NCBI GenBank assembly: GCA_963738545.1
Contig: CAVTXA010000007.1
Coordinates: forward strand, 682,001-746,000
Direction: 5' to 3'
Length of the DNA stretch: 64,000 nucleotides
Origin: Bog-756 sp963738545
Lineage (GTDB): Bacteria > Actinomycetota > Acidimicrobiia > Acidimicrobiales > RAAP-2
The notes beneath the pieces are model-generated. The model was not told where the DNA came from, searched no databases, and saw nothing but the letters and a program-made list of their open reading frames with translations. Shown piece after piece: positions 18,408 to 26,156 of this stretch. The translations under genes were made by a program, and so were the position numbers. Every line of letters starts with the position of its first letter. The stretch's first letter is position 1.

Positions 18408-18434
18408 TGTCACAAGCGGTCCCGCGACGGCGTC
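18408..18434 (+). promoter_or_regulatory. ECF41-type promoter
   Basis: TGTCACA at 18408-18414, exactly 16 bases, then CGTC at 18431-18434. This is the published ECF41 consensus. The oxidoreductase ATG at 18443 is 8 bases further on, so the message is probably leaderless. The downstream operon encodes an ECF41 sigma factor, implying autoregulation. Confidence 0.8.
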
Positions 18435-18442
18435 ATAGGGTC

Positions 18443-19684
18443 ATGACGACCGACGCCGATGTCATCGTGGTGGGGGCGGGACTGGCCGGGCTGACCGCAG
18501 CAGCGACCGCCCGGCAGGCCGGGCACCGGGTCGTGGTCGTCGAAGCCCACCGTCCCGGCGGAAGGGCCCGCACCGTCGAGCGCGAGGGGTTCACCCTGAA
18601 CATGGGCGCCCATGCCCTCTACCGCCATGGTGCCGGCATCAAGGTCCTCTCGGCGCTGGGCATCGTCCCCGAAGGGGCGGCGCCTCCGCTGGCCCGCTAC
18701 CGGGCCCTAGCCGGCGGAGCCCTCCACCTCCTACCCACGGGCCCGGCCTCCCTCGTGCGCACGGGGGTGCTCGGGGCCCGGTCGAAGGCGCAGCTGGTCG
18801 GCCTCCTCGGGCGCCTCCCCCGGCTCCGTGTCGAGGCGCTCCATCGCACCACGCTGGCTGCGTGGTTGGACGGGTGCCGCCTCGGACCCGACGCCGAGTC
18901 GGTGGTCCGGGCCCTGATCCGGCTCAGCACCTACAGCGACGACGTCGAAACGTTCAGCGCCGGAGCGGCCCTCGGGCAACTGCAGCTGGCCACCAAGGGA
19001 GGCGTTCTGTACCTGGACCGAGGATGGGCACAGCTCACCGACCACCTGTCCCGGTCGCTCGACGTCCGAGCCGGCGTCGACGTGGAGGGATTGGAGCTCG
19101 GGGGCCATGGTGTCGAGGTCCGGACCTCGGGAGGGACGCTCGTCGCCACCCGGGTCGTGGTGGCCACGGGCGGCCCGGCGGCCGTACGGCGCATCCTGCC
19201 GACGGACCCGGCCTGGGGGGAGCTCGGTCCCCCGGTGACGGCCGCCTGCCTCGACCTCGGGCTCTCCGAGGTGCCCGACCCGGGGTACGTCCTTTCCCTG
19301 GACGACCCCGTCTACGCCACGGTGCAGTCACCGCCGGCCCGCCAGGCCGCCGAGCCCGGGGCGGTGATGGCCGCCATCCGCTACGGGGCCCGGACCGCCG
19401 CCCCTGACCGTTCCCAGTTGGAGGCCTTGACACAGATGGCCGGGGTGAACGACGGGGACGTGGTCGTCCGACGGTTCCTGGCCCACATGACGGTGTGCGG
19501 AAGCCTTCCGGTGGCCTCGTCGGGCGGCCTGGCCGGCCGGCCCGACATCGAGGACACCGGAATGCCCGGTGTCACCATGGCCGGTGACTGGGTCGGACCG
19601 GTGGGGCTGTTGGCCGACGCCTCGCTGGCCAGTGGCTACCGGGCCGGGCAGGATCGTCCCGCCTCCACCAAGATGGTGGCGTGA
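18443..19684 (+). CDS. FAD-dependent oxidoreductase (phytoene desaturase-like)
   Basis: A 413-residue flavoprotein. The N-terminal Rossmann motif is DVIVVGAGLAGLTAAATARQ, followed by VVVVEAHRPGGRARTVE, the two-dinucleotide-binding motif of the amine oxidase/phytoene desaturase group. A C-terminal FAD-binding stretch is MPGVTMAGDWVGPVGLLADASLASGYRAG. The substrate cannot be read. ATG 18443 is set by the ECF41 promoter ending 8 bp upstream; an in-frame upstream start at 18395 would lie inside the promoter. The stop overlaps the sigma factor's GTG as GTGA. Linkage of an oxidoreductase to an ECF41 sigma factor is the known arrangement, which suggests it is the sigma factor's target. Confidence 0.88.
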   Translation: MTTDADVIVVGAGLAGLTAAATARQAGHRVVVVEAHRPGGRARTVEREGFTLNMGAHALYRHGAGIKVLSALGIVPEGAAPPLARYRALAGGALHLLPTGPASLVRTGVLGARSKAQLVGLLGRLPRLRVEALHRTTLAAWLDGCRLGPDAESVVRALIRLSTYSDDVETFSAGAALGQLQLATKGGVLYLDRGWAQLTDHLSRSLDVRAGVDVEGLELGGHGVEVRTSGGTLVATRVVVATGGPAAVRRILPTDPAWGELGPPVTAACLDLGLSEVPDPGYVLSLDDPVYATVQSPPARQAAEPGAVMAAIRYGARTAAPDRSQLEALTQMAGVNDGDVVVRRFLAHMTVCGSLPVASSGGLAGRPDIEDTGMPGVTMAGDWVGPVGLLADASLASGYRAGQDRPASTKMVA

Positions 19685-20601
19685 CCACCGCGTCGGACCC
19701 CGGACCCCCGGTGGCGGTCGACGACGTGTTCGAGCGCGAGCGGCCCCGGCTGGTCGGGTTGGCCTACCGCATGCTCGGGACCGTGGCCGACGCCGAGGAC
19801 GTCGTCCAGGACACCTGGTTGCGATGGCGGAGACTGCGGCCCGGTGAGGTGGAGCGGCCCGAGGCCTGGCTGACCACCGTCACCACCCGCGTGGCCCTCG
19901 ACCATCTGCGGGCGGCCCGCCGGAGACGCGAGGCCTATGTCGGACCGTGGCTGCCCGAGCCCCTGGTGACCGAGGCCGGCCCGGCCGAGGCCGCGGAGCT
20001 GGCCGAATCGCTGCGGTTCGGGTTCCTCACCGTCCTGGACCAGCTCCAACCGGTGGAACGGGCCGTCTTCCTGCTGGCCGACGTGTTCGCCGTGCCCTTT
20101 GCCGACATCGCCGTCACCATGGCCAAGTCCGAGGTCGCCTGCCGCCAGATCGCCAGCCGGGCCCGGAGGAAGGTGCGGGCCGTGGACACCGCTGGGCACC
20201 CTCCCATGGACAGCCGGGCCGGTCCGAGGGAGGACCGGGCCGTGGTCGACGCCCTCATGACCGCGGTGGCCCGGGGCGACGTCGACCGGGCCCTGGCGTA
20301 CCTGGCTCCCGACGTGGTCTGCGTCTCCGACGGCGGTGCGGGCCGGCGGGCAGCTCGGCGACCGGTGGTCGGGGCCGACCGTGTGGTCCGCTTCCTGATC
20401 AACCTGACCCGCCGCTACGCCGGCCACCTGTCCGCCCGCCCGGCCTCGGTGAACGGCGATGTCGGCTCGGTGGTGTCCCTCGACGGGACCGTCGACGTAG
20501 TGACGGCTTTCGAGCTGGTGGACGGCCGGGTCGTCACCATCCGGATGGTCCGCAACCCCGACAAGCTGGCCCGGGTGGAGGCACCCCCATCGATCCGGTA
20601 G
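19681..20601 (+). CDS. ECF41 family RNA polymerase sigma factor (SigJ-like)
   Basis: A 306-residue sigma factor with sigma-2 (RLVGLAYRMLGTVADAEDVV), sigma-4 (residues about 115-168) and a C-terminal SnoaL-like domain. All three ECF41 signatures are present: WLPEPL at residues 90-95, DGGAGR at 217-222 and NPDKL at 292-296. In this group the fused C-terminal domain replaces an anti-sigma factor and tunes activity. The GTG start overlaps the preceding stop, so it is co-translated with the FAD oxidoreductase. The exact ECF41 promoter upstream of the pair implies positive feedback. The signal it responds to is unknown. Confidence 0.95.
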   Translation: MTTASDPGPPVAVDDVFERERPRLVGLAYRMLGTVADAEDVVQDTWLRWRRLRPGEVERPEAWLTTVTTRVALDHLRAARRRREAYVGPWLPEPLVTEAGPAEAAELAESLRFGFLTVLDQLQPVERAVFLLADVFAVPFADIAVTMAKSEVACRQIASRARRKVRAVDTAGHPPMDSRAGPREDRAVVDALMTAVARGDVDRALAYLAPDVVCVSDGGAGRRAARRPVVGADRVVRFLINLTRRYAGHLSARPASVNGDVGSVVSLDGTVDVVTAFELVDGRVVTIRMVRNPDKLARVEAPPSIR

Positions 20602-20683
20602 TTCCCGCCGCGTCGACGCTCGTACCAGGCCCGCGGGGTCCATACCGCCGGGCAGGGCCGCCGTTGGCTTAACGTCTGGGCCA

Positions 20684-21715
20684 GTGGACCACCCGAACTC
20701 CCCGACCCACCGGCCGCGTCGAGCGTCTCCGCGGCACCGGACGCGCACCGCCTTCGGCGCCTGCGCCTCCCTCGTCCTCGTGGGCGTGGCCCTCTCGGGA
20801 TGCGGGAAGTCACTCAACGCCATCGTCGGGTCCACCTCGACCACCCAGGATCCGGTCACGGCCAACGGGTCCAGTCCGGGGTCCGGGACGGCCGGTGGCG
20901 GTGAGGTGGCGGTGGCCTTTCCCGTGACCACCTGCACGACCGCCTTCGGGACCGCCCTGCCGGGTGGGGGGTGGAAGCCCAACGTCCTCCTGGCCCCGAT
21001 TCCGACGGCGATGGTCGGCAAGGTGGAGTTCTACACCGACGGGGGCCATACGCTCCTCGGGCCCTACGGCTGGAACTGCTCGGAGTGGTCGGCGGTCTCC
21101 GGCTCCACCGGCCTGGTGGTCTACCCCCCCAACACCTCGCCACCGCCGGTCAACGCCGTGCCCCCGGCGGGCACCGAGGGGGTGTTCGCCTCCTTCGACA
21201 CCACAGGCACCACCCAGGGCGTGGCCCAGGTGTGCCACTACTTCACCGTGGCCCAGTTCCAGCAGCAGCAGGCCAGTTGCAGCGGGCCGGGACCGGCCGG
21301 TGAGCAGAACACGCTGGCCACCCCGGATGTGGCCGCCATCACCGACCCGGCCAATGTGGTCGGCGCCCTCCAGGGCTCCGGTGGGTCGCACCCGGTCACC
21401 GGCGTGGTGATCTTCCCCCAGGTGCTCCCGGCCGTCACCTACGGCACGGCCGTAAACATCGCCACCGAATCCTGCTCGCTGGTGGCCACGGCCCTGTGCC
21501 CCACCATCCTCTCCGACTTCGAGGTCCGCGAGTTCCCGGTGCCCGACTCGGGGTCCCGGGCCCCGGTCGTCCCGACCACACCCACCGCCACCGTTCCCCG
21601 CCCGGCCGCACCGACCACGGTGCCGGTCACCACTCCCCCCACCACCGCCGTGGCCCCCACGACCACGGCCGCATCACCACCCACCACCCCGGTGGCGTCG
21701 CCGCCAGTGGCCTGA
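20684..21715 (+). CDS. Secreted lipoprotein with Thr/Pro-rich C-terminus
   Basis: A 343-residue protein starting at GTG 20684. An arginine-rich N-region is followed by a hydrophobic core and the lipobox LVGVALSGC, so the mature protein starts at the cysteine near residue 40 and is lipid-anchored outside the membrane. The middle (residues 75-290) is a compact cysteine-containing domain (CTTAFG, YGWNCSEWSAVSG, CSLVATALCPTIL) that I cannot assign. The last 50 residues are PTTTVP-type repeats, a cell-wall-spanning linker in style. It follows the sigma factor by 82 bp and could belong to the same unit, but it could also have its own promoter. Function unknown. Confidence 0.8.
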   Translation: MDHPNSPTHRPRRASPRHRTRTAFGACASLVLVGVALSGCGKSLNAIVGSTSTTQDPVTANGSSPGSGTAGGGEVAVAFPVTTCTTAFGTALPGGGWKPNVLLAPIPTAMVGKVEFYTDGGHTLLGPYGWNCSEWSAVSGSTGLVVYPPNTSPPPVNAVPPAGTEGVFASFDTTGTTQGVAQVCHYFTVAQFQQQQASCSGPGPAGEQNTLATPDVAAITDPANVVGALQGSGGSHPVTGVVIFPQVLPAVTYGTAVNIATESCSLVATALCPTILSDFEVREFPVPDSGSRAPVVPTTPTATVPRPAAPTTVPVTTPPTTAVAPTTTAASPPTTPVASPPVA

Positions 21716-21737
21716 GCGTCCCACCTCTCGTCACTCC

Positions 21738-21772
21738 GTGCAGGCGGCCGCACACGCTGTGCACCCGTTTTT
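21738..21772 (+). terminator. Candidate terminator after the lipoprotein gene
   Basis: GTGCA and TGCAC arms around a GC-rich loop that contains GCGGCCGC are followed three bases later by TTTTT. The T-run is rare for this GC-rich sequence and lies 22 bp past the lipoprotein stop. Confidence 0.4.
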
Positions 21773-21949
21773 CGGTGATTCGAACAGACGATCGTCCGCC
21801 GGGATAGGTTCGGCGTTGACCGCACCCTGGCCTCGGGCCGGGACGGACAGTATCGACGGGGAGGCACTCGGTCGGAGCGGCAGGATTCACCGAGGACGAA
21901 CACAGCAGAACGCCGACAGGCGCTCCGCCGGTCCAACTGGAGGCAGGCC

Positions 21950-23916
21950 ATGGTGAACCATCAAGCGGAGGATCCCAACCGGGAGCCCTCGCTCGAGACG
22001 GACGACGACGGAGCTCGTCGCGACCGTCGCCCGTCCCCGGGCCGCCGGGCTCCGGTGGCCGCTGACGGCCTCTCGAGCCTCCACGAGGACGGCGTGGCCG
22101 CCATCGCCACCACCGACGTGGGGGCGCACCGCGAGCGCTCCCGCAGCACCCGGCTGCAGCGAGTGGCCCTGGTCCTGGCCCCCATCGCCATCCTCCTCGT
22201 CCTACGGGACGTCTTCGACCCGGGTTCCTCGCTTCCGGTCCCCCACTTCCCCGCCTCCCTGCAGCCCATGCTGCCAGCCATCGCCCTGATCACCGTCCTC
22301 ATCCTGGTCATGGTGATCCCCCTGCTCGGCGCCGGCCGATCCCCGCACATCCTCTACCGGCCCGACGAACTGACCATGAGCTTCGACGACGTGCGGGGCT
22401 CCGAAGGCCTGGTCGAAGAGGTCACCAAGACCCTCAACCTCTTCCTGGCCCACCGGACGTTCGCCGAGCAGATGGGCGGCTCGCCCCGAAAGGCCATCCT
22501 CTTCGAGGGGCCCCCGGGCACGGGGAAGACCTACATGGCCAAGGCCATGGCCGCCGAAGCCGGCGTGCCGTTCCTGTTCGTCTCGTCCTCGGCCTTCCAG
22601 TCCATGTTCTACGGGCAGACCAACCGCAAGATCCGTTCCTACTTCAAGGCCCTCCGCAAGCACGCCCGCCGCGAGGGGGAGCCATCGGGTTCATCGAGGA
22701 GCTCGACGCCATCGGCGGGGCCCGCGGCAGCGGACAGCGCCAGGGTGAGGGCATTCCCGGCGTGGTCAACGAACTGCTCATCCAGCTCCAGTCCTTCGAC
22801 CAGACCCCGGCCTCGCTGCGGATCAAGGGCTGGTTCATCGACGGGATCAACTCGTGGCTGCCGGCCCACCGCCGGCTGGACAAGCCCCGGCATGCGCCGG
22901 CCAACATCTTGGTCATCGGGGCCACCAACCGGGCCAGCGACCTCGATCCGGCCCTGCTCCGCCCGGGCCGCTTCGACCGCAACATCTACTTCGGCCTGCC
23001 CAGCCGATCGGGGCGGCGGGACATCATCGACTACTACCTGGGCAAGAAGGCCCACGAGGACGAGCTCGACTCGCCCTCCACGCGGGAGACCCTCGCCGCC
23101 CTCACCGCCGGCTACTCGCCGGTGATGATCGAGCACCTCTTGGACGAGTCACTGGTGTGGGCCCTGCGCCGCGGCGCGACGCGGTTCTCCTGGAACGACC
23201 TCCAGCACGCCAAGATGACCGAGGAGATCGGCCTGGCCCAGCCCGTCGAGTACACCGAAGCCGAGCGCCGGACCATCGCCACCCACGAGGCCGGACACGC
23301 CACAGTGGCCTGGCTGGTGGGCAAGGGGCGCAAGCTCGAGGTGCTGACCATCATCAAGCGCAAGGACGCACTCGGACTGCTCAGCCACTCCGAGGAGGAG
23401 GAGCGGTTCACCAAGACCAAGTCCGAGGTCCGCGCCCTCATCGACATCGCCTTCGGCGGCATGGTGGCCGAGGAGCTCTTCTTCGGGGAGTCCTCGACCG
23501 GTGTGGCCGGCGACCTCCAGGCGGCCACCCAGAGTGCGTGCCAGATGGTCGGCCAGCTGGGCATGGGCTCCACGTTGATCTCCTCGGCGGCCATGGAGTA
23601 CCCGGCCGGGGGCATCGTGTCCAAGGTGCTCGGCACCGACGAGGGACGGGCCGAGGTCGAGGACCTCCTGACGTCGTCCAAGGACGGGGTGACCCGCATG
23701 CTCGACGAGCACCGCAACGTGGTCGAGGCCCTGCGCGACGCGCTGCTCCAACGCGAGGAGCTGATCGGCGACGACATCCTGGCCGTGATCAGGGGATCCC
23801 AGCCCACCGACGGCTCGCGTCCGGGCCACGACACCGGCGTCGACCGGGACGGCGCAGGCTCACTGCTCAGCGCCCGCCGCCGGATCTCTCTGGACAGGAC
23901 CTCGGCCACCGACTGA
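21950..23916 (+). CDS. FtsH-like ATP-dependent zinc metalloprotease (frameshifted)
   Basis: A membrane AAA+ protease. ATG 21950 follows GGAGGCAGG. The first frame has two membrane segments (VALVLAPIAILLVL, LPAIALITVLILVMVIPLL), then Walker A EGPPGTGKTYMAKAMA. At 22675-22681, in a run of five G, the frame breaks. One added G restores HARREGGAIGFIEELDAIGG, exactly the Walker B region. The second frame has NILVIGATNRASDLDPALLRPGRFDRN (sensor and arginine fingers), the zinc site ATHEAGHATVAW and the third ligand region in FGESSTGVAGDLQAAT. Rejoined length is near 655 residues. It has an insertion before sensor 1 (SFDQTPASLRIKGWFIDGIN) and is probably a paralogue, not the housekeeping FtsH. The homopolymer position favours a sequencing error. 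Confidence 0.87.
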
Positions 23917-23945
23917 GGCGACCGGTGGGCCGCCACATCCTCCGG

Positions 23946-24377
23946 TCAGGTCGACTGTTCGTGCTCGGCGCAGTTGCTGCAGCGCCCCCGGAACACCACC
24001 TCGACCCGGTCGACGGTCATGCCGTAGCGCTGGACCCGGGGCAGGGAGAGGCTGTCCACCCCCCGCGGCTCCACGTCGAAGGTGAGCCCACAGCCCTCAC
24101 ACACCAGGTGGTGGTGGTCGGGGCCCACCTTCGGGTCGTAGCGGGTGGTGCCGTCGGACAGACGGATCTCACTGATCTCGCCCATCGTCACCAGCTCGTT
24201 GAGCGTGTTGTACACCGTGGCCAGACTGACCTCGGGCAGGACACGGCGCGCGCCGGCCAGCACCTGTTCGGCGCTCAGATGGACATGCTCCCCGTGCAGG
24301 GTGGCCACCACCGCCCGGCGTTGGGGCGTGATACGCCAGCCCCGCTCGTGCAGTCGCTCCGCCAGCGTGGCGGTCAC
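23946..24377 (-). CDS. Fur family regulator, PerR/FurA-like
   Basis: A 143-residue metalloregulator. It has the N-terminal winged helix (LHERGWRITPQRRAVVATL, LATVYNTLNELVTMG), then the HHHLVCEGCG metal-binding segment and the structural zinc cysteines CEGC and CSNC. Being paired with a catalase points to a peroxide sensor (PerR or mycobacterial FurA type) rather than an iron-uptake Fur; this is inferred from context. The GTG start at 24377 is one base after the katA stop, so the genes form a two-gene operon. The palindrome in the katA promoter (25927-25941) is the obvious candidate operator. Confidence 0.88.
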   Translation of the reverse strand: MTATLAERLHERGWRITPQRRAVVATLHGEHVHLSAEQVLAGARRVLPEVSLATVYNTLNELVTMGEISEIRLSDGTTRYDPKVGPDHHHLVCEGCGLTFDVEPRGVDSLSLPRVQRYGMTVDRVEVVFRGRCSNCAEHEQST

Positions 24378-24378
24378 C

Positions 24379-25842
24379 TCAGCCCCGACGCTCCTTCACA
24401 CCCTGGGCGATCCGCTCCCCGAACTCGGGGTCGGCGGCCCGGAAGTGAGCAATGCTCCGCTCCACGATGCCGTCCCCGACGGGACCGGCCGACACCGCCC
24501 CGAGTCCACCGGCGATGTTGTCGACCAGGCGGGCCTGGGCCTCGGCCGGCTGCAACCGATACAGGTCGCCGGCCTGGGTGAAGTCGTCGGTGTCCCGGGT
24601 GTCCCAGTCGTAGGTCCCGGTGGCCCCGGCCAGTTCCAGCGCAGCGGCGTAGGGCTGGTGGGTCTCGACCGGGCCATCGAAGCTGTTGGGCTCGTAGTTC
24701 TTGGCCCGTCCGCCGTTGCCGTGCCCGGCCATCAGGCCGTCACGGCCGTAGTTGTGGGCCTCGGTGGCATGGGGGGCGTTGACCGCAAGTTGGGTGTGGT
24801 TGATGCCCAGACGGTAGCGGTGGGCGTCGCCGTAGGCGAACAGCCGCCCCTGGAGCATCTTGTCCGGTGACGGGCCGATGCCGGGGACGAAGTTGCCGGG
24901 ATCGAACCCCGACTGCTCGACGTCACCGAAGTAGTTGTCGGCGTTGCGGTCGAGGGTCAACCGACCCACCTCGTGGAGCGGGTACTGCTTCTGGGACCAG
25001 ACCTTGGTCAGGTCGAAGGGGTTGACCGGCGAGGCGGCGGCCTGCTCGGGCGTCATGACCTGCACGCTCACCGTCCACGACGGGAACTCCCCGCGCTCGA
25101 TGGCCTCGATGAGGTCCAGCTGGTGGCTGTCGGGATTGAGACCGGCCAGTTCGGCCGCCTCCGAGGAGTCGAGGCACTCGATGCCTTGGTCGGTCTTGAA
25201 GTGGACCTTGACCCACACCGGCCGCCCGTCGGCGTTGACCCACTGGTAGGTATGGGAGCTGAAGCCGTCCATGTGCCGGTACGAGGCCGGGATGCCGCGG
25301 TCGCCGAACAACCAGGTGAACATGTGGGTGGCCTCGGGCGAATGCGAGAAGAAGTCCCACACGTTGTCCGGTTCCTGGTGGTTGGTGAACGGGTCGGGCT
25401 TCTGCGAGTGGATGAAGTCGGGGAACTTCAGCGGGTCACGGATGAAGAAGATGGGGGTGTTGTTGCCCACCAGGTCGTAGTTGCCGTCCTCGGTGTAGAA
25501 CTTGACGGCGAATCCCCGTGGGTCACGCACGGCATCGGCCGATCCTCGTCCCCCGGCCACGGTCGAGAACCGGAGGAAGGCCTCGGTCTCCTTGCCCACC
25601 TCGGCGAGGAAGGCGGCTCGGGTCCACTCGGTCACGTCCCGGGTGACCACGAAGGTGCCGTAGGCAGCTGACCCGTTGGCATGGACCACTCGCTCGGGGA
25701 TCCGCTCGCGGTTGAAGCGCGCCAGCTTCTCCAACAGGTGCTGATCCTGGAGCAGGACGGGGCCGTCGGGACCGGCGGTCTGACTGTGCTGGTTGTCGAC
25801 GACGGGTGCGCCGGACTCGGTGGTGAGGATGGGCTTGGACAT
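24379..25842 (-). CDS. katA: Clade 3-type haem catalase
   Basis: A 487-residue small-subunit monofunctional catalase that turns hydrogen peroxide into water and oxygen in the cytoplasm. The distal histidine is in RVVHANGSAAYGTF (H54), the distal asparagine in YDLVGNNTPIFFIRD (N127), and the proximal haem tyrosine in RLFAYGDAHRYRLG (Y337). The start is ATG 25842 because GGAGG lies 6 bp upstream of it; an in-frame GTG four codons earlier overlaps that ribosome site. It has a TTGACA/TAAACT promoter at 25924-25953 and is followed by the PerR-like gene. Confidence 0.95.
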   Translation of the reverse strand: MSKPILTTESGAPVVDNQHSQTAGPDGPVLLQDQHLLEKLARFNRERIPERVVHANGSAAYGTFVVTRDVTEWTRAAFLAEVGKETEAFLRFSTVAGGRGSADAVRDPRGFAVKFYTEDGNYDLVGNNTPIFFIRDPLKFPDFIHSQKPDPFTNHQEPDNVWDFFSHSPEATHMFTWLFGDRGIPASYRHMDGFSSHTYQWVNADGRPVWVKVHFKTDQGIECLDSSEAAELAGLNPDSHQLDLIEAIERGEFPSWTVSVQVMTPEQAAASPVNPFDLTKVWSQKQYPLHEVGRLTLDRNADNYFGDVEQSGFDPGNFVPGIGPSPDKMLQGRLFAYGDAHRYRLGINHTQLAVNAPHATEAHNYGRDGLMAGHGNGGRAKNYEPNSFDGPVETHQPYAAALELAGATGTYDWDTRDTDDFTQAGDLYRLQPAEAQARLVDNIAGGLGAVSAGPVGDGIVERSIAHFRAADPEFGERIAQGVKERRG

Positions 25843-25923
25843 TGCTACCTCCACGGTGATGGGCAGGGGGGTGAGTGTGCGGTGACGGCCGGAGTGGCCG
25901 CCATCGAATGCGGAACCGTTCCA

Positions 25924-25953
25924 AGTTTAGAATGGTTCTAATAATCCTGTCAA
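25924..25953 (-). promoter_or_regulatory. Sigma-70-type promoter of katA
   Basis: On the minus strand TTGACA (25948-25953), an 18-bp spacer and TAAACT (25924-25929). This is the clearest housekeeping-type promoter seen in the window. It gives an untranslated leader of roughly 75 bases before ATG 25842. Confidence 0.75.
25927..25941. promoter_or_regulatory. Candidate PerR/Fur operator in the katA promoter
   Basis: TTAGAATGGTTCTAA is an inverted repeat with TTAGAA and TTCTAA arms around three bases. It covers half of the katA -10 box and most of the spacer, so a bound repressor would block polymerase. A second palindrome, GGAACCGTTCC, lies at 25912-25922 over the expected transcription start. 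The AT-rich arms stand out in this GC-rich DNA. Confidence 0.6.
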
Positions 25954-26156
25954 TGCCGCCTCTCCTCTTCTACCCCCGAAATGGGGGTCCCATGCGGGCT
26001 CGAGGGGCAGAAACCTCGGAGGCCAGGCACGAACCTTCCCCGCCTGACCCTTCGGTTCGCCCACCTTCGTGCCGATACAGAGGGTGGAGCGCTTTTCTCA
26101 AGATCGACTGCACCGGCGTGTCACGCCCAAGCGCTCCAGCGGAGAGCGGGCCCAGC

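Larger units (their letters stand above)
25843..26156. other. Divergent intergenic region katA / diguanylate cyclase
   Basis: The left part carries the katA leader and promoter with its operator. The right part (25954-26156) has several short inverted repeats but no structure I can match to a known riboswitch. The diguanylate cyclase frame stays open through it (possible start at 25992), so part of this stretch may be coding. Confidence 0.5.

Noticed and set aside
25954..26156. Possible c-di-GMP riboswitch in the leader of the diguanylate cyclase.
   Set aside because: I could not find the conserved tetraloop/receptor parts of the GEMM-I or GEMM-II consensus; only ordinary GC-rich short repeats are seen.
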